NCBI GenBank assembly: GCA_017979445.1
Contig: CM030711.1
Span: forward strand, 45,555,560-45,619,559
DNA from: Akebia trifoliata
Lineage: Eukaryota > Streptophyta > Magnoliopsida > Ranunculales > Lardizabalaceae
DNA: 64,000 bases
Reading direction: 5' to 3'
Positions 22,100 to 33,650 of this stretch are shown here, piece after piece (the first letter of the stretch is position 1; every line of letters starts with the position of its first letter). Under the pieces are notes generated by a model that saw only the letters and a program-made list of their open reading frames with translations, made no database searches and was not told the DNA's origin. Both the position numbers and the translations under genes were made by a program.

Positions 22100-24497
22100 T
22101 GGCCATTTCTGTTTGGTTGACTGATATTCAGACAAGTGTACATCCAACACCCAAAGTTTTGCATCGGTACAAGAATTTTTGGTTGACGTGCTCTTCTATC
22201 TATAACTAACTACAATGGGTATCTCTTTTTTCTTTTGAAAATTTTCCTGGAAGCTAATTTTCTTGGAATGGCTGACATTTACTTGTTGATTAACATAGGA
22301 TAAAAACTGACATTAGAGGGGAAATAGAAGGTTACCCTAAGCACTATGTATAGTAGAAATATTTCAGTAAAATGCATCGTTCAACAACTGAGTTTTGGTG
22401 GTCATGAGTATTTATAGTTCTCTATTCTTGTTATTATCAACTTATCTGGGAAATGTGGTCTACTTGAACAACCTACTAACGTTAATGGAGAGTAGTGGTC
22501 AAGCCTTCCTGTCTGCTGGAAAAGAATCATGCAATGCTTAACCGATCTTACTTAGTATAGAAAATCCTAAGTTTTAGATCACCGTAATATAGAGATATAT
22601 GATCTAATTAGGCTACTACGAAATACCTATGGGTGTCATGGGGCAAGCTCTTCTATTTTGTTTCATGGTTTCCCTTGGTTATATGGTTGGATTTGTGTTG
22701 TTCGGCAGTGTGCCCATGTCCACGGATCAGATACTCTTTTAAGTTTTACAGCCCCAGAGATATCTAGCAAAAAATAAGAGAAAACATGTCTTTCCCAAAA
22801 ATAGAAAACCCTAGGCAACTTTTCCCAAAGGAATACATATATACCTCTAAAAGAAATTCGAGCCCAGCCCACTCCACTTCGGAAAAGTTCCCCTTTGATA
22901 CTGTTTTGCCTCTTGAAGGCCATGCCCAAACAAAATACAAGACATTTACACAACAAGAACCTCATATGCAAATGTTAGAAAATCTTATTCATTGGAACCT
23001 GTGATTTTGGAACCAAATACTGTAGGATATGTCCTTTCCATTCATCGTTTCCTCGACTTACCCAACTAATCGTATGTGGCATTGATTTTAGATGTTACCC
23101 AGAATTCCATTTGAGTTATCCAAGGATTTTGATTTTGGTTTGTATGTTTGTCAAGTTGGAAATAGGACTTTTTCATGAAAATAGTTTGAGTAGTGTGGAA
23201 GTATAGTAGAATTTTATAAGTCCTCAAATAGTATAGGATTCATAGAGAACATAGGAAATATGCTTTAAAGGTTTGGGAAGTAAAATCCAAGTGCAAAAAG
23301 TACATAACTAATAATGCAATAAGTAGCAATTATGTGGATTAATAATGGGAAGATCAATAGCGTTTTGGTACATTTCTGACACAATTATTTGAAATTTGGA
23401 CTCTTATAGTCAAAACTACATATTTAAGTAATTGTAATCATGTCATTAGTGTAGATAAAATCAAAATCTGCTGTCTTATAACTTAAGGAGGTCATAATCA
23501 TGTGGACCTACAAATTATTGTGTCCTAGCTTTTCTCATCATTATCGGTACCTTATCCCAATTTCTAGGGTAAGATAGTATGGGTCCGTTACTCCATTTAA
23601 GTCCATTATTAGCCATATCTTTCATCAAGGTATTTTTTTTCTCTAATTTTAAAATTTTAATTTTCTTTAAAAAATAAAAAATTACTTCATAAATTTAACT
23701 TACCCAATAGACGTTGTATACCATTATTTACGAAATTCCTTTTACTACAAATTCATGAATTATGCAAAGTTTTATACATTGGAGTAGCCTCCATTGGCAT
23801 TATAAATACTAGTTTGAAGGAATCTGTAAGTCAAAGGTAGAGTAAGAGGAAGACCAAAAAGAACGTAGATTTAGATCATTCTTGCATATATGAACACACT
23901 TGCAATGATAGATGATACAACTCAAGAAAGAATTAATTGGAGGAATTAAAAAATTTCAATTGTCCATAATTTTTTGGGATAAAGTTTCAAACTTCCAATG
24001 GTGATGATATATAGATATATATTTTTACGAAAATATGAATACTCCAATAAGTTTACTTATTGTATTTTGTGGAAATAATATCAAACATTTTATCTAAAAG
24101 GGTGTTATTTGTGGTGCTCATTTTCACTAATCCATAAAAACAGTTTTTTTTACTTGATTAGATGAAGCTTAAAAAACTAAAATAAGAGTGAAAGGAGTTG
24201 AGGGGGCAACTAGTGGAGCAAAATGGGCTCAAACAAAAGAACATTTTTTTTTTTTTAATATAATTTTCTACTGTAGGTCTTTCCTGACTAGTTTAACATG
24301 CAAGGACTGATATGTTAGAACCTTAGAAGGACAAATCTAAAAAGATGGTTGTCATTGTCTTGAGGTGAGAGACCACCAGGATGATAAGAGTGTTTGACAC
24401 TAGAAGTAATAGTAGTAATAGTGGCAATAGTAGTATTAGTAGTTAAAGAGGGGGTTGGGAATGCTCCAAAACCTAGTAGTCTATGAAGAGACATTTA
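22100..24497. other. Gene-free stretch after gene 1
   Basis: The first few hundred bases are the 3' untranslated and downstream region of the gene ending at 22099. After that I see no gene, no clear repeat boundary, and no conserved domain in the short frames. A small degenerate AGTAGTA/AATAGTG repeat lies near 24400-24450. Confidence 0.45.
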
Positions 24498-25537
24498 GGC
24501 GGTGTTTGTTTGTGTTATTTTTCAGCATTTATTGCTGAAAAAAAAAAAAAAATTCAGCACTTCTTATTAAAATAGTGCGTTTGTTTACTCTATATTTTCA
24601 ACGCTTATTATTGAAAATAAGTGAAAAAAATTTAGCACTATTTTAATGCTGAAAAAATATGCTGAAGCGGTAAGTACTTCATTTTTTTCGGCACAGACAA
24701 GTATGCCCTTATACTAAAAAGGATATTACCTCTTATATCCTATGGATAAGTATATAAATACCCCACAAATTAATAAACCCACACCATGGCCAAATTATTT
24801 TGTCTTATATGAGTTAAAAGTTTTGGAATGAGTTGATTTTTGGTGTGAATGATATCTATAATGAGGAGATCATTCTCATCAAAAATCAGTCTATCCCAAA
24901 ACTTCTAACCCCATCAAAACAAGTTCAAGAACCATAAATTGTTCTTTTTTTTTTTTTTTTTTTAAAACCATTTTTGACATGGTTAGAAGTTTCGGAATGG
25001 ATTGATTTTTTGTGAGGATGATCTTTAGACCATATAGATTATCCTCACCAAAAATTTGCTCATTCCAAAAATTTTAATCCATATAAGGCAAAAAAAATTT
25101 GCCTATAGTACCCTTATTAATTCATTGGGTGCTTTTATAATTACATATCCTTTATTTCTATCGAAAATTATTCATCAAAAATTAAGTTCTTTTAATGTTG
25201 ATTTTAAATTTTGGTGACTTATATGCCATTATTGTTTTTAATTTGAAATTTGTGGGCATTTAGAAATAAAAATTATTATTTATAAATTAAAATTTTGAGT
25301 ATTACTTATTACTTAAAAATGAATTGTATTTTAATTTTATAAAAAATAATATTTTTATTGTGTTTGATAAGAAATAGGCATTTGAAATATGCGAAAATTT
25401 ATTAATTTCAGCAATATGTAATAAATATGATTCAACATCTAAACAAATAACTTTTTCAATACTTAAATTCAGCGCCCATAGATTTCAACACTTAATGCTA
25501 TTTAGCATTTATTTTTTTCAATTTAGCAAATTACACC
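24498..25537 (-). mobile_element. PIF/Harbinger-type non-autonomous element, copy B
   Basis: A 1,040-bp relative of the element at 7846-8942, aligned in the opposite orientation. The left end GGCGGTGTTTGTTTG and the right end ...ATTACACC are bounded by TTA (24495-24497 and 25538-25540), again a 3-bp TWA duplication. It contains inverted TTCAGCA/TGCTGAA sub-terminal motifs, CCCACACCATGGCCAAATT-type arms, and the double-hairpin core at 24809-25083. No coding capacity. Confidence 0.8.
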
Positions 25538-26529
25538 TTAGATTCTTTCACAAAGATATCTCTCTCTCTCACACATAGTAGGTTTTCATTGTGTCAAAGT
25601 TCTTTTAGAAAGTAAAAGTTCTGTTGTATTGGGTTCCTTTGCTTTTCTTTTTTATTTTTATTTTTTAATAGTAGGGTTCTCATTATCTCAAAAGGGCTTT
25701 AAAAAGTGATGCTAGATGCCCTTATGATAATGTAATTAAATGAATCATCTTATATTCTTTGAAACCCCAATGGTGTTGTGAGGATATCAATGTTCTGATT
25801 ATTTATGAGAATAAAGCAATCATTCCTTTGGTTTGATAAAGTATGCATGACTAAGTACTAGTGAATCTTCAACAAACTTTTATTTCTATCCACCCACTCA
25901 CCCACTTGTCATGGTGACTCAATATTTATATCTTCTTCTGTATTTATAGTTATTAATTTGTGGTGTTGTTTCTTTTCTACATAGTGATGGTCTCTACTAG
26001 ACTACTTTTCCTATTTATATATTTTTTATTTTTATTTTCTATTTTGATAATTAAAACATTAAACATAAGTCAGGTAAATTGTTGTTTATAATTATAATTT
26101 TTTTTTTTTTCATCTTATCTAATTTTTGGACTATTTTATATTATGTTTGAGAAGATTGGAAAAAATTATAAATTGACATAGTAAGAAAATATACTTTTAC
26201 GCGAAATTATAACCCTTTAAATAGAGGTAAATTACAGAATTTGACTTGCTTAATTGATCCCAATGTCTGGGACGAGATTCCATTATCTTCGATGAGGTTC
26301 AATTGAGGTTGATGTAAAAGTAGAGAGTTTATATTGCCACCGCAACTTGTTCTTATAACACACCAAAATAATGAAATTAAAAATGGTTGTTTAAGTGTGG
26401 ATAACAATTCTATTTTTTATTGATGACACTTACTTTCCACTTCTTCTTGGAAGCTCTTTGATTTGGGTTTCAATTAAGGTTAAGAAAACAATTGACTGAT
26501 GAAAATATCCAACATGGTGTAATAACATA
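25538..26529. other. Gene-free stretch
   Basis: No gene seen. CTCTCTCTC near 25560 is a minor microsatellite. Around 26310-26360 a TATTGCCACCGCAAC motif suggests a partial member of the short MITE family at 10793 and 13020. Confidence 0.45.
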
Positions 26530-26907
26530 GAGTAGCGTTCAATGGCCAACAGTTTGGCAAACATTTTGGCAAACACATTTTTCAAAACATGGGTTAGAGG
26601 TCTTGGAATGGGCTGATTTTTGGTGAGGATGATCTCTATGGTGAGGAGATCATCATCACCAAAAATCAGCCCATTCCAAAACTTCTAACCTCATCAAAAA
26701 TAGTTTACAAAAATGGACGATTCACGATTTTTCAACTTGTAAAATGGGGCTAGAAGTTTTGGAATGAGCTGATTTTTGGTGAGGATGATCTCCTCACCGT
26801 AGAGATCATCCTCACCAAAAATCAGCCCATTCCAAGACCTCTAACCCATGTTTTGAAAAAGTGTTTGCCAAAATGTTTGCCAAACTGTTGGCCACGGATA
26901 GGGACCC
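26530..26907. mobile_element. Mutator-like MITE with 9-bp duplication and double-hairpin core
   Basis: A 378-bp foldback element flanked by perfect 9-bp direct repeats AATAACATA (26521-26529 and 26908-26916), the target duplication length of Mutator-like elements. The left arm is GAGTAGCGTTCAATGGCC followed by AACAGTTTGGCAAACATTTTGGC; the right arm is the same inverted with a decayed outer tip. Inside, at 26589-26850, are two back-to-back hairpins built on TTTTGGAATG, GGGCTGATTTTTGGTGAGG and ATGATCTC. No coding sequence. Closest relative here: 63576-63942. Confidence 0.85.
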
Positions 26908-27654
26908 AATAACATAAGCTCTCTGAAAGCATATAAAGGGGAAAGATTACTAAATCATATGAAAAATGTTCACTGCATATCTGTGTTATTATAACAAGGG
27001 AAGGGTGACTATTAAATCACATTAAATAAAGTTTAAAATTATCAACAAAAAAAAAAAAAATCTTGAATATATCTATTAAAATATTTGAAAATAATATTTT
27101 TATTTTTTAAAATTCTCTTAACAAGTAATAAAATGTGCAACAACAGAAATCTATAATTTTGAGGAGTCTTTACTCCAAACAAAACATACCCCTTTCCCAG
27201 CATCCTTAAAAGAAGATGAGTGATTATAATATCTATTATTTCTATTAGTACCGATAATATTACATGGAAAAAGTTTATTTAAAACAAATTGATGAAAAAA
27301 TTTGGCGAGATTGGTGATTCGCCTCTCCTCTTCAATTTCACTCTCCCATAACCCTAAAACGAGTTATATTATATATACAATCAAATCATAGAATACAAAA
27401 ACTACTTTCATTTCAACTTGAAATTACGACAATCGGGGGCTATAACTCTTTGTGCCAACCCTTGTTGTGGGTTACTCTGGACCATGTAATCCCTAATTTG
27501 CGTATGTGCATGGTGGTACGTTCCTAATGATCAATCACCATCTAGATTCAAGACATTTATCACACACAATAAATTTTGGTCTTGTACAGAGAAAAGATGT
27601 ATCTAAGTCTGATTTCATTTTTAAAATTGACATCCTTGGTACCATATGTATGGG

Positions 27655-27955
27655 GCATGTTTAGCACCCTATTATTTACCCTACGTTTTGCCTTACATGG
27701 GTTAAAAGTTTTGGAATGGGTTGATTTTTGGTGATGACAATCGCTATGGTGAGGAGATTATCCTCACCAAAAATCAACTCATTCCGAAACTTCTAACCCC
27801 ATCAAAAATGATTTACAAAAAATGGACGGTCTATGATTCTTCAACTTGTAAACATGGGGTTAAAAGTTTCAGAATGGGCTGATTTTTGGTGATGATGATA
27901 TTCTCACCAAACACGTAGGGCAAAACGTAGGGTAAATAGTAGGGTGCCGAACATT
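27655..27955. mobile_element. Foldback MITE with third type of arm around the same core
   Basis: The arms are GCACCCTATTATTTACCCTA then CGTTTTGCC on the left, and the inverted GGCAAAACGTAGGG then TAAATAGTAGGGTGC on the right. The first hairpin and part of the second of the shared core lie between (27685-27905); the last quarter is deleted. The flanks do not show a clean target duplication. Confidence 0.65.
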
Positions 27956-29348
27956 TTCTTATATATACATTGCTAGGCAAGCAAGGTGGTTGGTAGTCAA
28001 TATTAAGGTGGGTTCAACGATGTTTGAAGCTACGTCCTGGTATCAACACTCCATGTGCCTTTACCATCTTTTAGCTAAGTTGACGCATTTATCCTTGGCA
28101 CTATACACACAATCAAACTGTTCCAATTCCAAATGATTCGGATTCAAATATTGGTGGAGCAGCGAAATATTCTAGGTACCCATTGACACACCCTTACTTG
28201 TCCCTAAGAAGAATTATTTGTAATAATGAGGGTGATAAAGATCAAAGAAACAAGAGGAATGATCTTCATGGATGGATGGGGTGCTGAGTGGGTTTTTTTT
28301 GGGGGGGTGGGGTGGGGTGGGGGGGTGGGGAATGGAGATCCTGTGAGCTGTTTGTTGATGACAAATTGCTGAATCAGAAAAGGACTAGATGCCAGATTTG
28401 TGTAGAGATATCAACAAACATCAGAGGTTGATTGAAAAAGACAAGAGGAGGAAAAAAGAGACAGCAAGTGTTTAGGAGGTCTGTAGCAAAACTAACAATA
28501 ATAGAGTTCCTGTAAACAGCTATTGTGAATTGACTACTCAATGCTCCCAAACAGATACAAAGGAAAGTAAAAAAAAAAAAAAAGAGTTTTCTTTTGTTAA
28601 GGTAGTGTTTGCACCCCCCCCGCCCTGCCCTTTTTTTTTTTTAACATAGTAAGATCGGTTCATGATCATGGGAAGACGGAAGGATTGTTACACAAAATGT
28701 ACTTTTTAAGTAATTTGCCCCCATAGATCTCTAGAAGTGCTTCTAGACCTTAAAAAACACTCGAGCAAACAACCAATGTTGTAATCACAATTCTTGTAGA
28801 AGTGATTCTACAAAAGTGCCATATTGAATGTCGAATTAGTACAAACAAGACCTAAAGTTATTGGTAGTGCCTTAGATCATGTCGAGGTTATTGGGCAGAA
28901 TAAAAGAGGATGCCATGGCATTTGGACCCCACCATTCAATGGGTTCCTCACGAGTAAGTCTCATTGGTCGGGAAAATGGACAAGATGTTGATTCGATCTC
29001 AACCGTCCGATTTAATTATCATAAGGGGGGTTTTACATTCTATTTATGATTATAGTGCTTATTGAACAATCATTTTCTGTCTCTAATATTCTGACTAGAG
29101 ATTTACTTGGTAGAGAAATCTCAAGGGTACCAACTGGGTAGGCCAACAGCATGGTCTACCAACAGCCTAGCAGTATTTGTCTAAGTAAGTGTGAAGGAAA
29201 GAGACCTATCGTCCTTTGGGACCCACATAAGTCTTCTCCTGCAATCAAAAGTCACACCTATTCTACACTGGTGGGTCCTTGTCTTCTTCATAGGCTGCCC
29301 TTATGCTTTAAGGAGGATGCCCTAAAGTGTTATTGGCTTAGTGATTAA
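27956..29348. other. Gene-free stretch
   Basis: No gene recognised. It contains a G-rich run (about 28290-28332, GGGGTGG units), a poly(A) near 28568-28583 and a C run near 28613-28623. An open frame at 29151-29348 has no known domain. Confidence 0.45.
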
Positions 29349-29695
29349 GGGCCTGTTTGGAAGAGAGGGTTTGAGATAATTGTCATTGCAAATCCTCTCC
29401 TCTTCAAACTCCCAAATTGGCAAAATTGCAATTGTTTGAGAATAAGATGCATCATATTTCATACTTCTCCGTCACAATCGGTCATTTGTGATAAGATACA
29501 CTGACAATGATACAATGTTATCTTTATACAATGCATCTTATTCTCTTAATGGTAATTATCATCTATAGGTCAATTGTGTCTAGACACCCTATAATGATAT
29601 ATGCCGACATTCTTTATTAAGTATCTTTCAATGACTTTCTAACTCCAACATCCATGGAAAATTAATGCCATTAAATTTATCTTCCAAACAAGTCC
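29349..29695. mobile_element. Tourist MITE
   Basis: A 347-bp element with ends GGGCCTGTTTGGAAGA and (reverse-complemented right) GGACTTGTTTGGAAGA, flanked by TAA at 29346-29348 and 29696-29698. Terminus and 3-bp duplication are classic for Tourist (PIF/Harbinger). No coding sequence. It lies about 0.4 kb beyond the PAO5 stop codon. Confidence 0.8.
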
Positions 29696-29698
29696 TAA

Positions 29699-29699
<1 letters not shown>

Positions 29700-29734
<35 letters not shown>

Positions 29735-29735
29735 G
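29700..29735. repeat. (GT)n(GA)n microsatellite
   Basis: Compound dinucleotide run immediately after the Tourist MITE. A (CT)n run follows at about 29927-29943 near the PAO5 3' end. Confidence 0.8.
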
Positions 29736-30059
29736 CTTTGTTCTTTTTCTTTTGCTTTCCAAGATACAATGCTAAGCATGATCTCAATCAGTTTACTTTG
29801 AAGATCAAAAGATACAAATAATTAAAAAACAACTCACAAAAGTAAAGAAGCAAAATATAAAAATTAAAAGAAGCTTCTTTCATTCAATCAGTACTACCTA
29901 AAATTTGAAAATGTACCCATATCATCCCTCTCTCTCTCTCTCTGTATATTTCTTTCTTTCACATACACCCACTTTTACAGAGAACATTAAAGTAAAAAAA
30001 AAAAGGGGGTGTTTGAAGGAATTTGAGAAAGAAAGAAAGAAGAGAGGGTTGTTGTAGTT

Positions 30060-31769
30060 CTAATGGTGCAATAGTTCTGAAAACCCATCACAGCAATAGT
30101 GCTGTAGAAGCCTATCAGCTTCCCTAACACCACTAAAATAAGCTCCATGAGTAGTAGAATATTGTGTTCTATGTGTTGCTTCCCCTGCAAATAGAATTTG
30201 AAGAGGAGGAGGAGCAACACTATAGTCACTAATGCTCGGCAATGGCTCGGCCATTCGATCAAGATCTTCGCCACTCGAACCCACTTTGACATAACTGTAA
30301 GAACCCAAGAACAAAGGGTCTGTTCCCCATTTACTCCTAAGGACCCTTGTGAATCTAAACCCATTGCAACTCTCCTCAGAATTCAAACTCCCATTGCTGC
30401 ATTTATTCAAATTGACAGGTTTTCGAGGCTTAGAATCGCTTAAAAAACTTGAGATTGTCGTCGAAACTCCGTTAATTATCTCATCATCTTTAAGAGACTC
30501 AAGCTCAAGAGCTTCTTTACCTGCAAACCATGAGAGCAGAACAGTAGAATTCTTGTAAATTGGACAGAGAGAAGCTGTCCTTGTCATCCACCATGGAATG
30601 TTTTTGAGCCTTAATTCCGAATCAGAACGTTGGAAAGCCATTTGTAAGAATGGAAATGTTTTGGAATTCTTGATTTCTTGATCTTGTTGGTTTGGACCCA
30701 ATTGTAAAAATAACTTGTTAACAACACCGAATCCGAGCCTTGAAATCGCTTCAGTCTTGAAAGAAGGAAGAGGAGGGCTAAACATACCTGACTCGTCTCG
30801 AATTCCAGCTTTGAGAACTCCTAATGAGATTGTGACTATAACATGATCAGCAAACATGATTGAACCATCTTCGAAATGTAGCTTCACGGGCCTACTTTCG
30901 CTACCATTCTCCATCAACGATGATGATCGAACTCGAACACCTTCTTCGGACTGCCATTCAATCTTCGTTACTTTCCTACCCAATTGGATTAAACCGAGTG
31001 GAAGTACAGATGCTAACGATTCAATAACACTTAAGTAGCCCTTAGCAATGGTGATCTCTTCATCAGGAAATTGTAGGTACTCGCTCTCCGCATTGAAATC
31101 AAGATCCAACAAATCACTAACTGAAGTATGAGCCCTTTCGGCGTTCTCATACATTGCAAAAATTGCTTCCTCAAGTGATTTTCTTCTCGAATTACAATAC
31201 CCATTGTTGTCTTCTTCATCTTTATACGAAGCCCAATAAACATCAAGGCCTCGTCTAAGGAAAGAACCAATGCCAAGCCCTCCATTTCTTTTACAAATCT
31301 TGAGAGCTTTAGCTGCAATTCCATAGTAATCAACTTCAACTTCAACTCCATTATTCTCACTTCCTTGTATCAACTTCCCTCGAGCGAATTCCATTAATTT
31401 CCTATAGAGAATCGAAATGGGTTCGATTATAGTTGGATCGATCTCGAACCCACCTTCAGCCATTGTTACAACTTCTTCCGAAGACCCATCCTTATCCTCC
31501 CATGGTTGATCGGATTCTAACGCGTCGATTTCTTTTGCAATTTTATGAACTGGGCTACCACCGATGCCGTGGATCCATGTCGCACCCATCTCAATTCGAT
31601 CACCACCGAACTCCCAAGTATGAATTCTTCCACCAATTCTAGTCCCACCTTCGACCACACATAGCTCGAACAAGTCTTTCGAGTTTGTGGCCTTATAGAG
31701 CTTATTAGCAGCCACAATCCCTGCCATTCCAGCTCCTATTATCACAATTCTTGGCTTCTTGGTCACCAT
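30060..31769 (-). CDS. PAO5: Polyamine oxidase, PAO5 type (intronless)
   Basis: A 569-residue flavin amine oxidase from the ATG at 31769 to a TAG at 30060, uninterrupted. The open frame extends 5' only through a non-ATG codon, so 31769 is the start. Residues 8-17 hold the Rossmann FAD motif (IVIIGAGMAG), followed by GGRIHTW near residue 48 and GATWIHG near residue 63. The C-terminal FAD segment ILFAGEATH...THGAYFSGVREADRL is near residues 526-558. Plant PAO5 enzymes (about 530-570 residues, intronless in Arabidopsis) are cytosolic and oxidise spermine and especially thermospermine in a back-conversion reaction, which affects xylem development. Sequence and lack of introns both fit PAO5 better than the intron-rich PAO1-4 clades. 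No signal peptide or peroxisomal SKL/SRL tail is visible (ends LLHH), consistent with the cytosol. Substrate choice is inferred from family. Confidence 0.93.
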   Translation of the reverse strand: MVTKKPRIVIIGAGMAGIVAANKLYKATNSKDLFELCVVEGGTRIGGRIHTWEFGGDRIEMGATWIHGIGGSPVHKIAKEIDALESDQPWEDKDGSSEEVVTMAEGGFEIDPTIIEPISILYRKLMEFARGKLIQGSENNGVEVEVDYYGIAAKALKICKRNGGLGIGSFLRRGLDVYWASYKDEEDNNGYCNSRRKSLEEAIFAMYENAERAHTSVSDLLDLDFNAESEYLQFPDEEITIAKGYLSVIESLASVLPLGLIQLGRKVTKIEWQSEEGVRVRSSSLMENGSESRPVKLHFEDGSIMFADHVIVTISLGVLKAGIRDESGMFSPPLPSFKTEAISRLGFGVVNKLFLQLGPNQQDQEIKNSKTFPFLQMAFQRSDSELRLKNIPWWMTRTASLCPIYKNSTVLLSWFAGKEALELESLKDDEIINGVSTTISSFLSDSKPRKPVNLNKCSNGSLNSEESCNGFRFTRVLRSKWGTDPLFLGSYSYVKVGSSGEDLDRMAEPLPSISDYSVAPPPLQILFAGEATHRTQYSTTHGAYFSGVREADRLLQHYCCDGFSELLHH

Positions 31770-31894
31770 TTTTGTTGGGTTTTTTTTTAGTAACAAAGAC
31801 AAGTTCAAACAGAGAAAGAAAAGAAGATGAAGAACACAACAAAAGGGAGGAACTAGTAGTGAAAAATAAAGGGGAGAAAGTAGATTTAATGGAG

Positions 31895-31902
31895 ATTTTA
31901 TA
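31895..31902 (-). promoter_or_regulatory. Possible TATA box of PAO5
   Basis: TATAAAAT on the minus strand lies about 125 bp before the PAO5 ATG, a plausible core promoter position given a pyrimidine-rich leader of about 90-100 bases. Confidence 0.4.
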
Positions 31903-32269
31903 AGTGAGACTTTGACGTGCAGTTACAAATGGGGGAGGTTAGAGTAAGGACTTGGGAGTCGGGACTTGGGAGTCTCTCATTCCTTTTATTTATTTATTTA
32001 TTTATTTTTCTCTCCTTTTTCTTCTCTTCATTCATGATCCACGTCTTACTTACTTACTACTGGTTAGTATTCACAGTTTTAAATTTTAATACTCTGTTGA
32101 GTCAACTCCAAACTTGGCCGAGTCGACCTTATTGGATTTCAATGTAACTCTACTCACAAACTCGCCAACTCAGCCAAGTCAGTTCAGACACTTGACCGAG
32201 TTACTTCGTTATATATAGGGGTGTCAACAAGTTCGATTTCATATATACCCAATACAGAAACCTAAATAA

Positions 32270-32530
32270 AACATCAATTCTGATTCTTATTGGTTTTGTG
32301 TAAACATAGTCGCTAAATAATCCCAACAGGTTACATAAGGCATATATATTGTATAATTGTTCGATTTTCTACAATTTTTTTTCCATTCCTCTTTATAAAT
32401 AACCTAACGAGGGTTTATAGTCAATAACATCTTCAACACCTAAAGTACCAATGAGTCGAAGAACACCATGTATTGATGGGTGGTATAGACCCATATTGAC
32501 TATTAAGAGGTCTTTTCTTGTATCTGGTAC
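32270..32530 (-). pseudogene. ndhH: Plastid-derived ndhH fragment (NUPT)
   Basis: The minus strand encodes [35 protein letters not shown]. These correspond to the N-terminus of chloroplast NAD(P)H dehydrogenase subunit H (usual form [23 protein letters not shown]...). Beyond an in-frame stop, where His is expected after GYL, the match continues at DNA level: AGAGGAATGGAAAAAA, GAAAATCGAACAATTATACA, and GGATTATTTAGCGACTATG. A small insertion shifts the frame. So this is about the first 80 codons of ndhH, mutated and non-functional, transferred from the plastid to the nucleus. It sits about 0.5-0.8 kb upstream of PAO5. Plastid homology beyond 32270 and upstream of 32530 is possible but unclear. 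Confidence 0.85.
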
Positions 32531-32764
32531 AATCTTATATTTTTCCTGATTCATTATTCCATGAATTGTTAAAAACGAAAAGAAGTTCATACAAATTCAA
32601 GATCTAATAAATAAAAAATAGTTATTTACCTGATAAGATAGATAATTATTTTTCTAATTAAAAATAATAATAATAATTAACATGTAATTCCATACTGGAT
32701 AGTTCATACCAATAATGAATTTTTCAAGTAAATCATGTTAGAAAAATAGAACTTGAACTTAAAT

Positions 32765-33650
32765 TGTATTGCTCTGAGGCACGTAGTAATCTACGTTGTC
32801 TTATAGACAACAGACGCCCCCACTCCGATTAAACACGAAGATGCAGATGGGTTGCTGGCGAACTTGTCTTCAGGATACAACAGAGCCCAGTTCTAACACA
32901 ACTGTATATTTCCTCAAAATTTGCACTATTTTGAGAAAATCTGTCACTCAGAATCTCGGATACACGAATGCTTCTTTTTTTGTAGAAATTTTCTTAAAAT
33001 TAGTTATTTTTTTTAACAGAATTAATCTCCATAAATATATATCAATTTAAAAATCACACCTATTCGTAAATGATTTTTGAATCTCAATAGGTATGAAACC
33101 CATTGGAACCACTAGGTACCTATTCGGATCAAGGAATCCGTTAAGCACCCTTAAGCCCCTTCGACACCTTTCGGTTCGGCCTTGGTGCCTATCCAAAATT
33201 GGACGGCCCTATTAAATATTTAATTTTTCTCTCTCTCTCTTTCTTTCTTTTCTTTCTTTCTTATTTTATATATATATATAAATAAAATAAAATAAAAAAG
33301 AATAATAATTTCCATATAGCTTGAAGCCATTAGGAGCTCTCAAGGAGAGAGTCTTTGGAATGAAGAAAGAGTTGAGAATAGGTTCTTATATATAGGTTTA
33401 AAAATCCCTCCAAAACATTTTAAAAAGCAATGTGGGATTTATGAAAATTTGAAAAAGGAGCCAAAAGAACTTTAACAAATTCCAATCCATGTGAAAAGTT
33501 ATCAACCAATAGAAATGCTCTTTTTAAAAATTACTTACTTTTCTTTTAACAAAAAGTAAACCAACCATAAAGTAACTTTCAAAATATCTTTTTAAAATAA
33601 ACAAATTAATTTTATTTGAATCAATTTTAAATAAATATTAATCATCATTT
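32765..33650 (-). repeat. LTR-like dispersed repeat, copy 2
   Basis: Collinear with 6225-7130 (shared blocks given there), same orientation. On the minus strand a TATATATAAGAACC box near 33383-33400 precedes a leader, as in an LTR promoter. The copy here keeps about 60 bp (near 32865-32915) that copy 1 lacks. CT-rich and TA microsatellites sit inside both copies at equivalent places (33230-33280). No internal coding domains are attached. Confidence 0.5.

Noticed and set aside
22663..23004. Overlapping 102- and 72-codon frames
   Set aside because: Opposite strands over the same DNA, no domain, and AT-rich non-coding composition.
27655..27955. 9-bp target duplication around the third-arm MITE
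   Set aside because: The best flanking alignment (CATATGTAT versus TATATATAC) matches at only six of nine positions, so the duplication is not claimed.
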